From Ruminococcaceae bacterium UBA2857 (GTDB lineage Bacteria > Bacillota > Clostridia > Oscillospirales > Acutalibacteraceae), in contig DEFH01000039.1 of assembly GCA_002350705.1 (NCBI GenBank), positions 1-30,103 on the forward strand: a stretch of 30,103 bases of DNA, in the 5' to 3' direction. The position numbers and the translations under genes are program-made. Numbering within the stretch: the stretch's first letter is position 1; each line of letters opens with the position of its first letter. The notes below the pieces were generated by a model. That model did no database searches. It was given only the letters and a program-made list of their open reading frames with translations, and was not told where the DNA came from. Of the stretch, positions 1 to 7,937 are shown piece after piece.

Positions 1-52
1 TTATATATTTATCGTAGCGGAAAGCAGGAATTTGGAAAGGAGAGAAGCAAAT

Positions 53-1747
53 TTGGATATGATAGAAATGATAACCTTCGGACTGAGAATCGTTTCCCCC
101 TTTTTGGCTGTGATAATTGTTTTTTTGTGCTTTTCGTCACTGGGCTATGCCAAACGTGATGACCACGCCTTGATTGTGCTGGAAGATGAGGAACTGGAAC
201 TCAGGTACCCTGTCGTATTCTGGGAAAATCTCATAGGAAGAAGCCGCAGAGCAGATATTTGTATTACCGATCCCACTGTCTCCAGAGAACACGCTGTCCT
301 GCTGCGACGAAGTGACGGATGGTTCATTACAGATACAGGCTCCAAAGCAGGCGTTTATGTCAACGGCAATCTGACAGAGGGACGCTGCCCTGTTTATATC
401 GGAGATAAAATTGCTCTGGGAGACTCGGTTCTGACACTCAAACGTGCCGGCGATCCCACAAAAGCCAACCAAAGAACTCGTATCGAACGAAAAAAAGTCA
501 GAACCGTTTCAGGAAAACTGCTTTTGACACTCATTTCACTGTATATCATTCTGATCTGCACAGAAGCTATTCTGCATATGCAGAATATGGATGTTGTGAT
601 GCCTGCCATTGGCTTCATGGCAGTCATGTGGGGATTTTACAGAGTCTCCTGCCGATACTTTAACAGAAGAAGCTTTGAACTGGAATCCCTTGCACTGCTG
701 CTGTCGGGAACAGGTGTGGTACTCAGTGCCGCTCACAATACCCATCAGGCATATATTCAACTGGCGGCTACTGTGCTTGGAATCTGTCTGTTCTGTTTTA
801 TGATATGGTTTATTGCTATTCCCGATCGTGTCATGAAATGGAGACTCGCCATTTCCCTGCTTGCCATTTGTATGCTGGGAGCTACCTTGGTACTGGGAAA
901 GGAAATCAACGGTGCCAAAAACTGGATCGTTCTCGGACCGGCTTCCATACAGCCGTCTGAATTTGTCAAAATCGCTTATATTTTTGTCGGTGCGTCTACG
1001 CTCGATCAGCTCCAGACCAAAAAAAATCTGGCAGGATTTATTATTGTAACAGGTCTTTGTATTGGTATGCTGTTCTATATGAGTGATTTCGGCACGGCAC
1101 TGGTATTTTTTGTGACATTCCTGATTGTCTCCTTCATGCGTTCGGGAGACCTGCGAACCGTGATTCTGGCATTGACGGCTGCCGTCATGGGGGCAGGCTT
1201 TATCCTGACCATCAAGCCGTATATTGCGGAACGTTTTCAGGCTTGGGGAAAAATCTGGGAATATGCCGATTCCTACGGCTATCAGCAGGTCAATACGCTG
1301 ATATGCAGTGCAAGCGGCGGTGTATTCGGACTGGGCATTTCCAACGGCAATTTACAATATCTGTTTGCTTCGGAAAACGATTTGGTTTTTGGTCTCATCA
1401 GCGAGGAAATGGGACTCATGACAGCACTGCTGTTTGCGACAGTCATTGGCGGCTTTATGCTCTATGCCAGAACGGTTACTACAAAAAGCCGCTCTACTTT
1501 TTATTCCATGGCAGCCTGTACTGCCGGCGGTATGCTGGTGTTTCAGGCAGCTCTCAATATTTTCGGAGTCGTAGGACTGTTCCCTCTGACAGGCGTGACA
1601 CTGCCATTTGTCAGCTACGGCGGATCCAGTATGATGGCTTGCTGGGGAATTCTCGCCTTTATCAAGGCTGCCGATGAAAGAACCTACTCTCACAAAAAAA
1701 TCAGTCACAAGCCTTCCTCTGTTCAGGCAGAGTATATCGAAATATAA
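53..1747 (+). CDS. FHA domain-SEDS (FtsW/RodA-like) fusion, peptidoglycan glycosyltransferase
   Basis: About 564 residues. One N-terminal membrane segment is followed by an FHA domain at roughly residues 55-115 (LIGRSRRADICITDP, SREH, GSKAGVYVNG), the fold that binds phosphothreonine peptides. The rest is a polytopic SEDS protein with the family signatures GAKNWI, QPSEFVK, ISEEMG and FVSYGGSS. SEDS proteins polymerise lipid II into glycan strands at the membrane and act with a class B PBP, which is the next gene. TTG at 53 is chosen because AAGGAG ends 9 bases before it; an upstream in-frame TTG at 32 lies before this ribosome site, and ATG at 59 is too far away. The FHA domain suggests control by a Ser/Thr kinase (inference). 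Whether it serves division, elongation or sporulation cannot be told. Confidence 0.9.
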   Translation: MDMIEMITFGLRIVSPFLAVIIVFLCFSSLGYAKRDDHALIVLEDEELELRYPVVFWENLIGRSRRADICITDPTVSREHAVLLRRSDGWFITDTGSKAGVYVNGNLTEGRCPVYIGDKIALGDSVLTLKRAGDPTKANQRTRIERKKVRTVSGKLLLTLISLYIILICTEAILHMQNMDVVMPAIGFMAVMWGFYRVSCRYFNRRSFELESLALLLSGTGVVLSAAHNTHQAYIQLAATVLGICLFCFMIWFIAIPDRVMKWRLAISLLAICMLGATLVLGKEINGAKNWIVLGPASIQPSEFVKIAYIFVGASTLDQLQTKKNLAGFIIVTGLCIGMLFYMSDFGTALVFFVTFLIVSFMRSGDLRTVILALTAAVMGAGFILTIKPYIAERFQAWGKIWEYADSYGYQQVNTLICSASGGVFGLGISNGNLQYLFASENDLVFGLISEEMGLMTALLFATVIGGFMLYARTVTTKSRSTFYSMAACTAGGMLVFQAALNIFGVVGLFPLTGVTLPFVSYGGSSMMACWGILAFIKAADERTYSHKKISHKPSSVQAEYIEI

Positions 1748-1758
1748 GGAGTGATTCT

Positions 1759-3135
1759 TTGAAAAAGATACGTACACGTTCCGCTATGGTTCTGCTGCTG
1801 ACACTCGCTTTTTTTGCGGGACTGTTTTATCACACTGTCAATCTTGTTTTTCATGCCAAAGAATGGACTTTGATGCCCATCAATCAGCATCTCACTGCCG
1901 CAGGAGATCTGGAATACGGCGGCAGTATTTATGACAAAAACGGTGTCACTCTGGCTTACAGCAGTGACGGTATGCGATACTACAATGATGACGAACAGAT
2001 TCGCAAAGCTTGTCTTCATGTTGTGGGCGATAACTCCACCAATATGATCAACTCCATTCAGAATCTCTACCGTTCGGAACTGACAGGATATGATTTTGTA
2101 TTTGCTCTCGGTATGCCCAAAACGCTCCGAAAAGGCAAGGATATTACTCTGACGATTGATACAGACCTCCAGAAAGCCGCTCTGGAAGCACTGGGCAGCT
2201 ATAAAGGAGCCGTGGTCTTTTATAATTATCAAACGGGAGCTGTTGTGTGCATGGTCAGCACACCTACTTATGATCCTCTGAATGTTCCCGAAGACCTTGA
2301 AACCAATGACGACTATGAGGGAGCCTATCTGAACAGAGTACTGTCGGGAGCTTATTCCCCCGGCTCTACGTTCAAGCTGGTGACGGCTGCCGCCGGGCTT
2401 GAAAATATGACGGATGTGGAAGCAAGAAACTATCACTGCACCGCAAAAGATAAAATCGGTGATAAGGATATCACCTGTGAATTTGCAATGGGTGATGTCA
2501 ATCTCAAAACAGCACTGACTTATTCCTGTAACTGCTATTTCGGACACCTTGCCATTGACCTCGGCAAAAAAAAGATGACCGAACAGGCAGAAAAAATGGG
2601 CTTTAATAACAGTATCCGTTTTGACGGAATGGAAACGGTCAAAAGTGTATATCATGTTTCCGATGCCAATGAAAATCAGTTCGCCTGGTCGGGTGTGGGA
2701 CAGTACACCACTCTGGAAACCCCTATGAATATGGCAATGATTTCTGCTGCAATCGCCAACGAAGGTGTTCCTGTGATGCCCTATGTCGTTGAAAACATTT
2801 CCGATTCCGACTTTCAGCATAAGCGTTCTTACGGCAAAAGAATGATGAGTGAGGAAACTGCCGAAAAACTGTGTGACATGATGGACTATACCGTAGAAAA
2901 CAATTACGGCAAATGGGCTTTCAGTGACACACTGGATGTTTGTGCAAAAACGGGTACGGCTGAAATTGACGATTACGGTATTGAAGCTCACGCATGGATT
3001 ACAGGTTTCTGCAAGGATGAAAGCTGTCCTTTGGCCTTCTCTGTCATTGTAGAACACGGTGGTTCAGGATTTTCCACAGCCATTCCTGTCGCCTCCAAGG
3101 TACTGGGGGTGGCGGCTCAGAAAAATTATCAGTAA
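1759..3135 (+). CDS. Class B penicillin-binding protein (PbpA/FtsI-like transpeptidase)
   Basis: 458 residues: a short cytoplasmic tail, one membrane anchor (about residues 9-28) and an extracellular penicillin-binding domain. All three active-site motifs are visible: S203-T-F-K206 in SPGSTFK (acyl-enzyme serine), S256-C-N258, and K397-T-G399. It is shorter than a typical FtsI, with a reduced N-terminal dimerisation module, as in the PbpA type. The enzyme cross-links peptidoglycan stem peptides. TTG at 1759 is the start; its AAGGAG site overlaps the stop codon of the SEDS gene, so the two are probably translationally coupled and form a polymerase/transpeptidase pair. A hairpin terminator follows immediately. 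Confidence 0.93.
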   Translation: MKKIRTRSAMVLLLTLAFFAGLFYHTVNLVFHAKEWTLMPINQHLTAAGDLEYGGSIYDKNGVTLAYSSDGMRYYNDDEQIRKACLHVVGDNSTNMINSIQNLYRSELTGYDFVFALGMPKTLRKGKDITLTIDTDLQKAALEALGSYKGAVVFYNYQTGAVVCMVSTPTYDPLNVPEDLETNDDYEGAYLNRVLSGAYSPGSTFKLVTAAAGLENMTDVEARNYHCTAKDKIGDKDITCEFAMGDVNLKTALTYSCNCYFGHLAIDLGKKKMTEQAEKMGFNNSIRFDGMETVKSVYHVSDANENQFAWSGVGQYTTLETPMNMAMISAAIANEGVPVMPYVVENISDSDFQHKRSYGKRMMSEETAEKLCDMMDYTVENNYGKWAFSDTLDVCAKTGTAEIDDYGIEAHAWITGFCKDESCPLAFSVIVEHGGSGFSTAIPVASKVLGVAAQKNYQ

Positions 3136-3140
3136 CACAC

Positions 3141-3181
3141 AACGGGTACAGGCATTGAAAAGCCCTGCACCCGTTGTTTTT
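3141..3181 (+). terminator. Rho-independent terminator after the SEDS-PBP operon
   Basis: AACGGGTaCAGGC pairs with GCCcTGcACCCGTT (one mismatch and one bulge) and is followed by TTGTTTTT. It lies 6 bases after the PBP stop codon. Confidence 0.8.
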
Positions 3182-3289
3182 ATCTGCAAAATTCCACACA
3201 ATTTCCACATTCTTTCCTTTTTGTTTCCATATGCAAGGAGTATCATAAAACTATCAAAAGGGATTCATTGCCGTATGGGAGGAATATTT

Positions 3290-4894
3290 ATGAATCAATC
3301 GAAATCCAAAAAACATCTGTCTGTTTTGCCAATCATCAGGGCAGTCATACAATTACTGTCATTTTTCATTGCTCCGGGATTGTTTATTACAGTGTTCGCC
3401 TCTTTGGGTGACATCTGGAAGGCTGTCATCAGCGGAACATTCCGTTTGCAGGCCTATACAGGAAAAATCATTCTGCTTGCGGCGGTATTACTTGTCACCT
3501 TGATTTTCGGAAGATATTTCTGCGGCTTCGTCTGCTCGTTCGGTGCCATGCAGGATCTTTTGTGGGCAGGCGGAAAACATCTCCCCGTGAAAGTGAAAAT
3601 TCCCCGAAAAGCTGACAGGATTCTGAAATACATCAAATATGCAGTTTTTGTGTTCATCATTGCAGGCGTGTGGAGTTTCGGACTTTTCGGTGAAACTGTC
3701 TGGAGTCCGTGGACGATTTTTGGAATGTATTTGACATTCAGAGGGGTTCCCTCCGCAGAGTATCTGTTTTCATTGGGAGCATTATTATTGCTTGTAATCA
3801 TTATCGGTTCGTTGTTCGTGGAAAGATTTTTCTGCAAATATCTTTGTCCGCTGGGAGCCTTGTTTGCACCGGTTTCCCGTTTCAGAATCTTCAAAATCAA
3901 CAAGCCTGCCAATCAATGCGGCAGTTGTTCTCTGTGTTCTAAAAAATGTTCCATGTCGATTCCTCTTTCCGAATATGAAAGCGTTTGTTCGGGAGAGTGC
4001 ATCAACTGTATGAAATGCACGGAAGCCTGTCCGAGAAACAATGCGTCTGCTTCCAAGGCTTTTGTGATAGCAGGAATCATGGCTGCGGCTGCACTGACAG
4101 GTGTTTCCTATATAGGTGATTTGTCCTTGACAGAGAAAAAAAACATACTTCCGCAGGAAAACAACACAACTGTCCAACAGTCTGAAAGCGGTTCCTATAC
4201 GGACGGTACATATACCGGCTCCGCCAAAGGCTACAGAGGAGATATATCCGTTACTGTTACCGTCCGCAACGGATATATTGCCGATATTAACGTCAATGCC
4301 TATCGAGATGACAGGGAATTCTTTGAACAGGCTGAAAATTCGGTCATTTCTGAAATTCTCAACGTACAAAACACTAATGTTGATACGGTCAGCGGTGCCA
4401 CTTTCAGCAGCAGGGGCATTATCGCAGCCGTGGAAAATGCTCTCGGCAGTTTACCTTCTGAAAGTACTGTCAGCGAGCAGGAATTCTCTGAACCGTCAGA
4501 AGAAATCAGTAAAATTTCCGAACAGGAATTAGCCGAAAGTGAAATTTCGCAAATCTCCGAAGAAATTTCTCAAAACACCAATACCGGCAAATTTACGGAC
4601 GGAACCTACACAGGCTCAGGCACCGGCTATCGTGGTACTACTACCGTACAGGTAACTGTTTCAAACGGCAAAATTACGGATATTACCATTTTATCTTATG
4701 CCGATGACAATCAGTTTTTCTCCCGTGCGGCAAACGGTGTGATTTCGGAAATCATCTCCTCACAGGAAACCACAGTTGATACTGTCAGCGGTGCCACTTT
4801 CAGCAGCAACGGCTTGATGGAAGCTGTCTGTGATGCATTGGGCATAGAATTCACCAATCCCAACTCTTCCATGAACAGACATGGCAGACATTAA
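3290..4894 (+). CDS. NapH-like 4Fe-4S membrane protein with two C-terminal FMN-binding domains
   Basis: 534 residues. The N-terminal half has about five membrane segments and the CxxxC pairs typical of NapH/NosR-like proteins (FCGFVCSFG, FCKYLCPLG). Two 4Fe-4S motifs follow: C210/C213/C216/C220 and C237/C240/C243/C247-P. After another membrane segment come two FMN_bind domains (about residues 300-388 and 435-520) joined by a Ser/Glu-rich linker. Each carries the SGATFSS flavinylation motif, with T371 and T503 as expected FMN attachment residues for ApbE-type transferases. The likely role is passing electrons across the membrane to an extracytoplasmic acceptor. ATG at 3290 follows GGGAGGA; upstream in-frame codons lack a good ribosome site. 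No apbE gene is in the window, and the electron donor and acceptor are unknown. Confidence 0.85.
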   Translation: MNQSKSKKHLSVLPIIRAVIQLLSFFIAPGLFITVFASLGDIWKAVISGTFRLQAYTGKIILLAAVLLVTLIFGRYFCGFVCSFGAMQDLLWAGGKHLPVKVKIPRKADRILKYIKYAVFVFIIAGVWSFGLFGETVWSPWTIFGMYLTFRGVPSAEYLFSLGALLLLVIIIGSLFVERFFCKYLCPLGALFAPVSRFRIFKINKPANQCGSCSLCSKKCSMSIPLSEYESVCSGECINCMKCTEACPRNNASASKAFVIAGIMAAAALTGVSYIGDLSLTEKKNILPQENNTTVQQSESGSYTDGTYTGSAKGYRGDISVTVTVRNGYIADINVNAYRDDREFFEQAENSVISEILNVQNTNVDTVSGATFSSRGIIAAVENALGSLPSESTVSEQEFSEPSEEISKISEQELAESEISQISEEISQNTNTGKFTDGTYTGSGTGYRGTTTVQVTVSNGKITDITILSYADDNQFFSRAANGVISEIISSQETTVDTVSGATFSSNGLMEAVCDALGIEFTNPNSSMNRHGRH

Positions 4895-4907
4895 TTTCAA
4901 TCATACA

Positions 4908-4945
4908 AAAACCTGTGTTTTCTCTCTATGAAAAACACAGGTTTT
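4908..4945 (+). terminator. Terminator after the FMN/4Fe-4S gene
   Basis: A perfect 14-bp stem, AAAACCTGTGTTTT and AAAACACAGGTTTT, around a 10-base loop. The stem ends in a T run, so it should work on either strand. Confidence 0.8.
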
Positions 4946-4955
4946 CGTATATAAT
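4927..4955 (+). promoter_or_regulatory. Possible promoter of the two-component operon
   Basis: TATAAT at 4950-4955 lies 20 bases upstream of the AGGAGG site of the response regulator. The matching -35 position (TATGAA, 17-base spacing) is weak and lies inside the preceding terminator hairpin. Confidence 0.35.
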
Positions 4956-4989
4956 AAAGATATCAGCAAATGACAGGAGGCTTTCAAAA

Positions 4990-5661
4990 ATGGCAAAAAT
5001 ACTGATTGCAGATGATGAACCCGATATTGTGGAATTAATCAAAAGATATGCCTTGCGTGAGGGATATGAAGTCACAGCCGTTGATGACGGTGAAAAAGCG
5101 ATTCGGATTTGTAAAACACAGGATTTTGACATGATTATCATGGACGTGATGATGCCCGATACGGACGGCTTTACCGCAAGTAAAAAAATCCGTGAATCCA
5201 AGGATATTCCGATTTTAATGCTGTCGGCAAGAGGCTCGGAATATGATAAGCTGTTCGGATTTGAGTCGGGCATTGATGACTATGTGACAAAACCATTTTC
5301 TCCCAAAGAATTAATGGCAAGAATCCATGTCATTATCACACGGCACTCGTCAGTCAAGCCTAAAAATGAAAATTTGATTTCTTGCAGGGGCATTTCCATC
5401 AATACCCTCGGACATGAAGTTCTGATTGACGGCACAAAGGCAGAACTGACCGCAAAAGAATACAGTATTCTTTTGTATCTGGTGAAAAATAAAGGAATTG
5501 TTCTTTCCAGAGACCAAATTCTGAATGAAGTATGGGGCTATGATTACTTTGGCGATGACAGAACGGTGGACTGGCAAATCAAGCTCCTGAGAGGCAAACT
5601 CGGTTCTTACAGGGATTGTATCCATACCATCAGAGGGGTGGGATATAAATTTGAAGAATAA
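4990..5661 (+). CDS. OmpR/PhoB-family response regulator
   Basis: 223 residues. The receiver domain (about 1-115) has the acidic pair D8-D9, the phosphoacceptor D52 in MDVMMPD, the switch residue S79 and K101 in TKPF. A winged-helix DNA-binding domain (about 125-223) follows, with LTAKEYSILLYL and the C-terminal IRGVGYKFEE. ATG at 4990 is chosen because AGGAGG ends 9 bases upstream. The last 11 bases overlap the histidine kinase start, so the pair is co-translated. Targets are unknown; the adjacent electron-transfer gene and the Crp-like gene are candidates by position only. Confidence 0.95.
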   Translation: MAKILIADDEPDIVELIKRYALREGYEVTAVDDGEKAIRICKTQDFDMIIMDVMMPDTDGFTASKKIRESKDIPILMLSARGSEYDKLFGFESGIDDYVTKPFSPKELMARIHVIITRHSSVKPKNENLISCRGISINTLGHEVLIDGTKAELTAKEYSILLYLVKNKGIVLSRDQILNEVWGYDYFGDDRTVDWQIKLLRGKLGSYRDCIHTIRGVGYKFEE

Positions 5662-7087
5662 ACGCTCGTTCAAACTTAAATTATGGCTGTACTTTGTATT
5701 GTTTACGGCACTGATTTTTATTGTGCTGTGGCTGTTGCAGACTGTGTTTCTACAGAATTTCTACAATGATATGCTCATCAGCAACATCAAAACCACTGCC
5801 GAGCAGATTGAAAAAAGCTGTACCGATGAAAATTTCGGTGAAATCATCGACCGGCTTTCTTTAAGCAATTCTATTTTGATCTATATTACAGACAGTGACG
5901 CCAATATCATCTATTCCTCCGACCAGTTTAAAGGAGTCACCTCTAAAAACCATGACAGCAACGGCAAACGCCTGGTGGATGGAGCAAAACATTTCGGCAG
6001 TTACAGAAATCTGCCTGACGGTTTCGGAGAATTTCTTTTCGCATTGAGTACCTCTGAAAACGGCACGTATGAAAATACTGTCAACGGAATTTATACTTAT
6101 GGTAAATATATCCTATCGGAAAGTCAAGAAAAATACATTTTGTATATCAAAACAACATTAGATGCTGTCGGTGCAACGGTGGATATTATTCGTGTTCAGT
6201 TGATATGGGGAACGGCTCTTTCCCTGATAACAGGCTTTATCCTGTCATGGTTCATTGCCAGGAGCTTTGCGAGACCTGTCGCTATGCTGACAAAAAAAGC
6301 CGAACATATCGGAGAGGAAAATTTTTCCGTAAATTTCCAAAAAGGCTTTTGTTCCGAGCTGGATGAACTGAATGATGTGTTAGATGAAACCTCCCGTAAG
6401 CTGAAACAGTCCCGTACTTTCCAGAGTGAACTGCTCGCAAATGTTTCGCATGATCTGCGTACCCCTCTGACAATGATTAAAGGCTATGCCGAAATGGTCA
6501 GGGATATTTCCCGTACCGATGAAGAGCAATGTCATGCCGATATTGAAGTCATTATCCGTGAAGCGGACAGGCTTTCTGCAATGGTCAATGAAATTCTCGA
6601 ATACTCCGAAATGCAGAGTGCCGAAACACAGCCTGCCTTTGAAAAGGTGGATTTCAGCGGACTGGTACGGAGAGTTTGCGGCAATTTTCAGACCTTTTAC
6701 AGCCGTGAAAACGGTCATATCCAAACAGATATTCAGGATAACATTAAAATTAACGGCAATGCGGGACGACTGGAAAGAGCCGTCTATAATCTTCTGGACA
6801 ACGCTGTGCGACATAACAGCGGCGGTCATCCGGTGGAAGTCCATCTTTATTGCCGGAACGGACAAGCCATCCTTTGTATTACCGACCACGGAACAGGGAT
6901 CCCCGAAGAAGAAAGGAAACATATCTGGAACAGATATTATACCTATCGTCAACGTGACAAAAAGGGCGTTTCCGGACTTGGATTGGCTATCGTCAGACAA
7001 ATCGTGGAAATGCACAAAGGTCTCTGCACAGTGGAAAGCACGCTCGGACAAGGAAGCACCTTTTCCATTGTTCTTCATACCGTTTGA
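5651..7087 (+). CDS. Sensor histidine kinase
   Basis: 478 residues. The N-terminal membrane segment (about 10-30) and a second one (about 184-203) bracket a roughly 150-residue extracytoplasmic sensor region that I cannot match to a named family. HAMP (about 204-256) and HisKA follow, with phosphoacceptor H267 in NVSHDLRTPL. The HATPase domain has an N box (NLLDNAVRHN), a G1 box (DHGTGIPEE) and a G2 box (GVSGLGLAIV). The start is TTG at 5651, inside the end of the response regulator gene and preceded by GAGGGG. It should phosphorylate the overlapping response regulator; the signal cannot be read from the sequence. Confidence 0.94.
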   Translation: MKNKRSFKLKLWLYFVLFTALIFIVLWLLQTVFLQNFYNDMLISNIKTTAEQIEKSCTDENFGEIIDRLSLSNSILIYITDSDANIIYSSDQFKGVTSKNHDSNGKRLVDGAKHFGSYRNLPDGFGEFLFALSTSENGTYENTVNGIYTYGKYILSESQEKYILYIKTTLDAVGATVDIIRVQLIWGTALSLITGFILSWFIARSFARPVAMLTKKAEHIGEENFSVNFQKGFCSELDELNDVLDETSRKLKQSRTFQSELLANVSHDLRTPLTMIKGYAEMVRDISRTDEEQCHADIEVIIREADRLSAMVNEILEYSEMQSAETQPAFEKVDFSGLVRRVCGNFQTFYSRENGHIQTDIQDNIKINGNAGRLERAVYNLLDNAVRHNSGGHPVEVHLYCRNGQAILCITDHGTGIPEEERKHIWNRYYTYRQRDKKGVSGLGLAIVRQIVEMHKGLCTVESTLGQGSTFSIVLHTV

Positions 7088-7186
7088 TATCCCTTCCGGC
7101 ACCTTTGAAAATTTTATGCTCAAATTGAGGATAGCTTATTGCAAAAATCCGTCAACTGTGATACATTGTTAAAAGAGGTGAAAACG

Positions 7187-7825
7187 ATGGAGAACGGTAT
7201 TCCCAAAACTTTGACGGAAATGTTTGAGCATATCGGAAAATCAAGGTGCTTTGACAAAAATACAACCATTTACTGCCAGGACGAAGAAGCAGATTATTTT
7301 TACTATCTGAAAAAGGGCAAGGTACGCATTTTTATGACATCCGAAAACGGTATGGAAAAAACTCTGTCCGTCATCGGCAAAGGTGAAATTTTAGGAGAGG
7401 CCGCCTTTTTTGACGGACAGCCGAGAATTTCCTCTGCCAGTGCACTGACCAACTGTGAGCTGATTGCGGTCAACACAGAAATATTGACGGATATCATCAG
7501 CAAAAATCCTCAGATTGCTTTTGAGCTGCTGCGTTTGCAGGCACAGACTATCAGAATGTTATCCTCTCAACTGGACAGCATGACATTTGTGGGTGCTAAA
7601 GGCAGAATCGCCCGTTTTTTGATGCAGTCCCTCCCCAATCCCAACAGCAGGAACGTCAGCACCACTCATGAAGAAATTGCCAGTGTTATCGGTGTATCAA
7701 GAGTCACTGTCAGCAAAATTATGACTCAACTGGTCAAAGACGGTGTCCTGAAAACAGGCTACAAAAATATTGAAATTCTTGATAAAGAACAGCTGGAAGC
7801 TCTTTGCGAATCAAGAAATTTCTGA
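7187..7825 (+). CDS. Crp/Fnr-family transcriptional regulator
   Basis: 212 residues: a cyclic-nucleotide-binding-like beta-barrel (about 15-120), a dimerisation helix (about 118-142) and a winged helix-turn-helix (HEEIASVIGVSRVTVSKIM). An FNR-style N-terminal cysteine cluster is absent and only scattered cysteines are present, so direct oxygen sensing through a 4Fe-4S cluster is not supported. ATG at 7187 follows AAAGAGG at good spacing; a TTG 48 bases upstream is less likely. No clear terminator separates it from the kinase gene 99 bases upstream, so read-through from the two-component operon is possible. Confidence 0.9.
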   Translation: MENGIPKTLTEMFEHIGKSRCFDKNTTIYCQDEEADYFYYLKKGKVRIFMTSENGMEKTLSVIGKGEILGEAAFFDGQPRISSASALTNCELIAVNTEILTDIISKNPQIAFELLRLQAQTIRMLSSQLDSMTFVGAKGRIARFLMQSLPNPNSRNVSTTHEEIASVIGVSRVTVSKIMTQLVKDGVLKTGYKNIEILDKEQLEALCESRNF

Positions 7826-7839
7826 TTCCGTAACCGATA

Positions 7840-7883
7840 AAATAAGTGAGTTCCGACACAAAACGGAACTCACTTATTTTTTA
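7840..7883 (+). terminator. Terminator after the Crp/Fnr-type gene
   Basis: A perfect 16-bp stem, AAATAAGTGAGTTCCG and CGGAACTCACTTATTT, with loop ACACAAAA and a following T run. The A/T-rich stem base could also stop transcription from the minus strand. Confidence 0.9.
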
Positions 7884-7886
7884 TCC

Positions 7887-7920
7887 AAAACAAACAGAGG
7901 AGCCTGATTGCTCAGACTCC
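7887..7920 (-). terminator. Terminator of the pilus operon
   Basis: On the minus strand, GGAGtCTGA pairs with TCAGgCTCC around a short loop and is followed by TCTGTTTGTTTTGG. It lies 17 bases past the adhesin stop codon. Confidence 0.6.
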
Positions 7921-7937
7921 TCCTGACAGCAGAAAGA

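Noticed and set aside
1723..3057. A 444-codon open frame on the minus strand opposite the PBP gene
   Set aside because: The plus-strand frame carries all PBP motifs; the antisense product is rich in His, Cys and Phe and matches nothing known. It is a mirror of codon bias.
3059..3289. An extended N-terminus for the NapH-like protein
   Set aside because: It would overlap the PBP gene and the terminator at 3141-3181; the ATG at 3290 has its own ribosome site.
7139..7167. A promoter (TTGCAA, 17 bases, TACATT) before the Crp/Fnr-type gene
   Set aside because: Both boxes match poorly and the implied start falls on the ribosome site.
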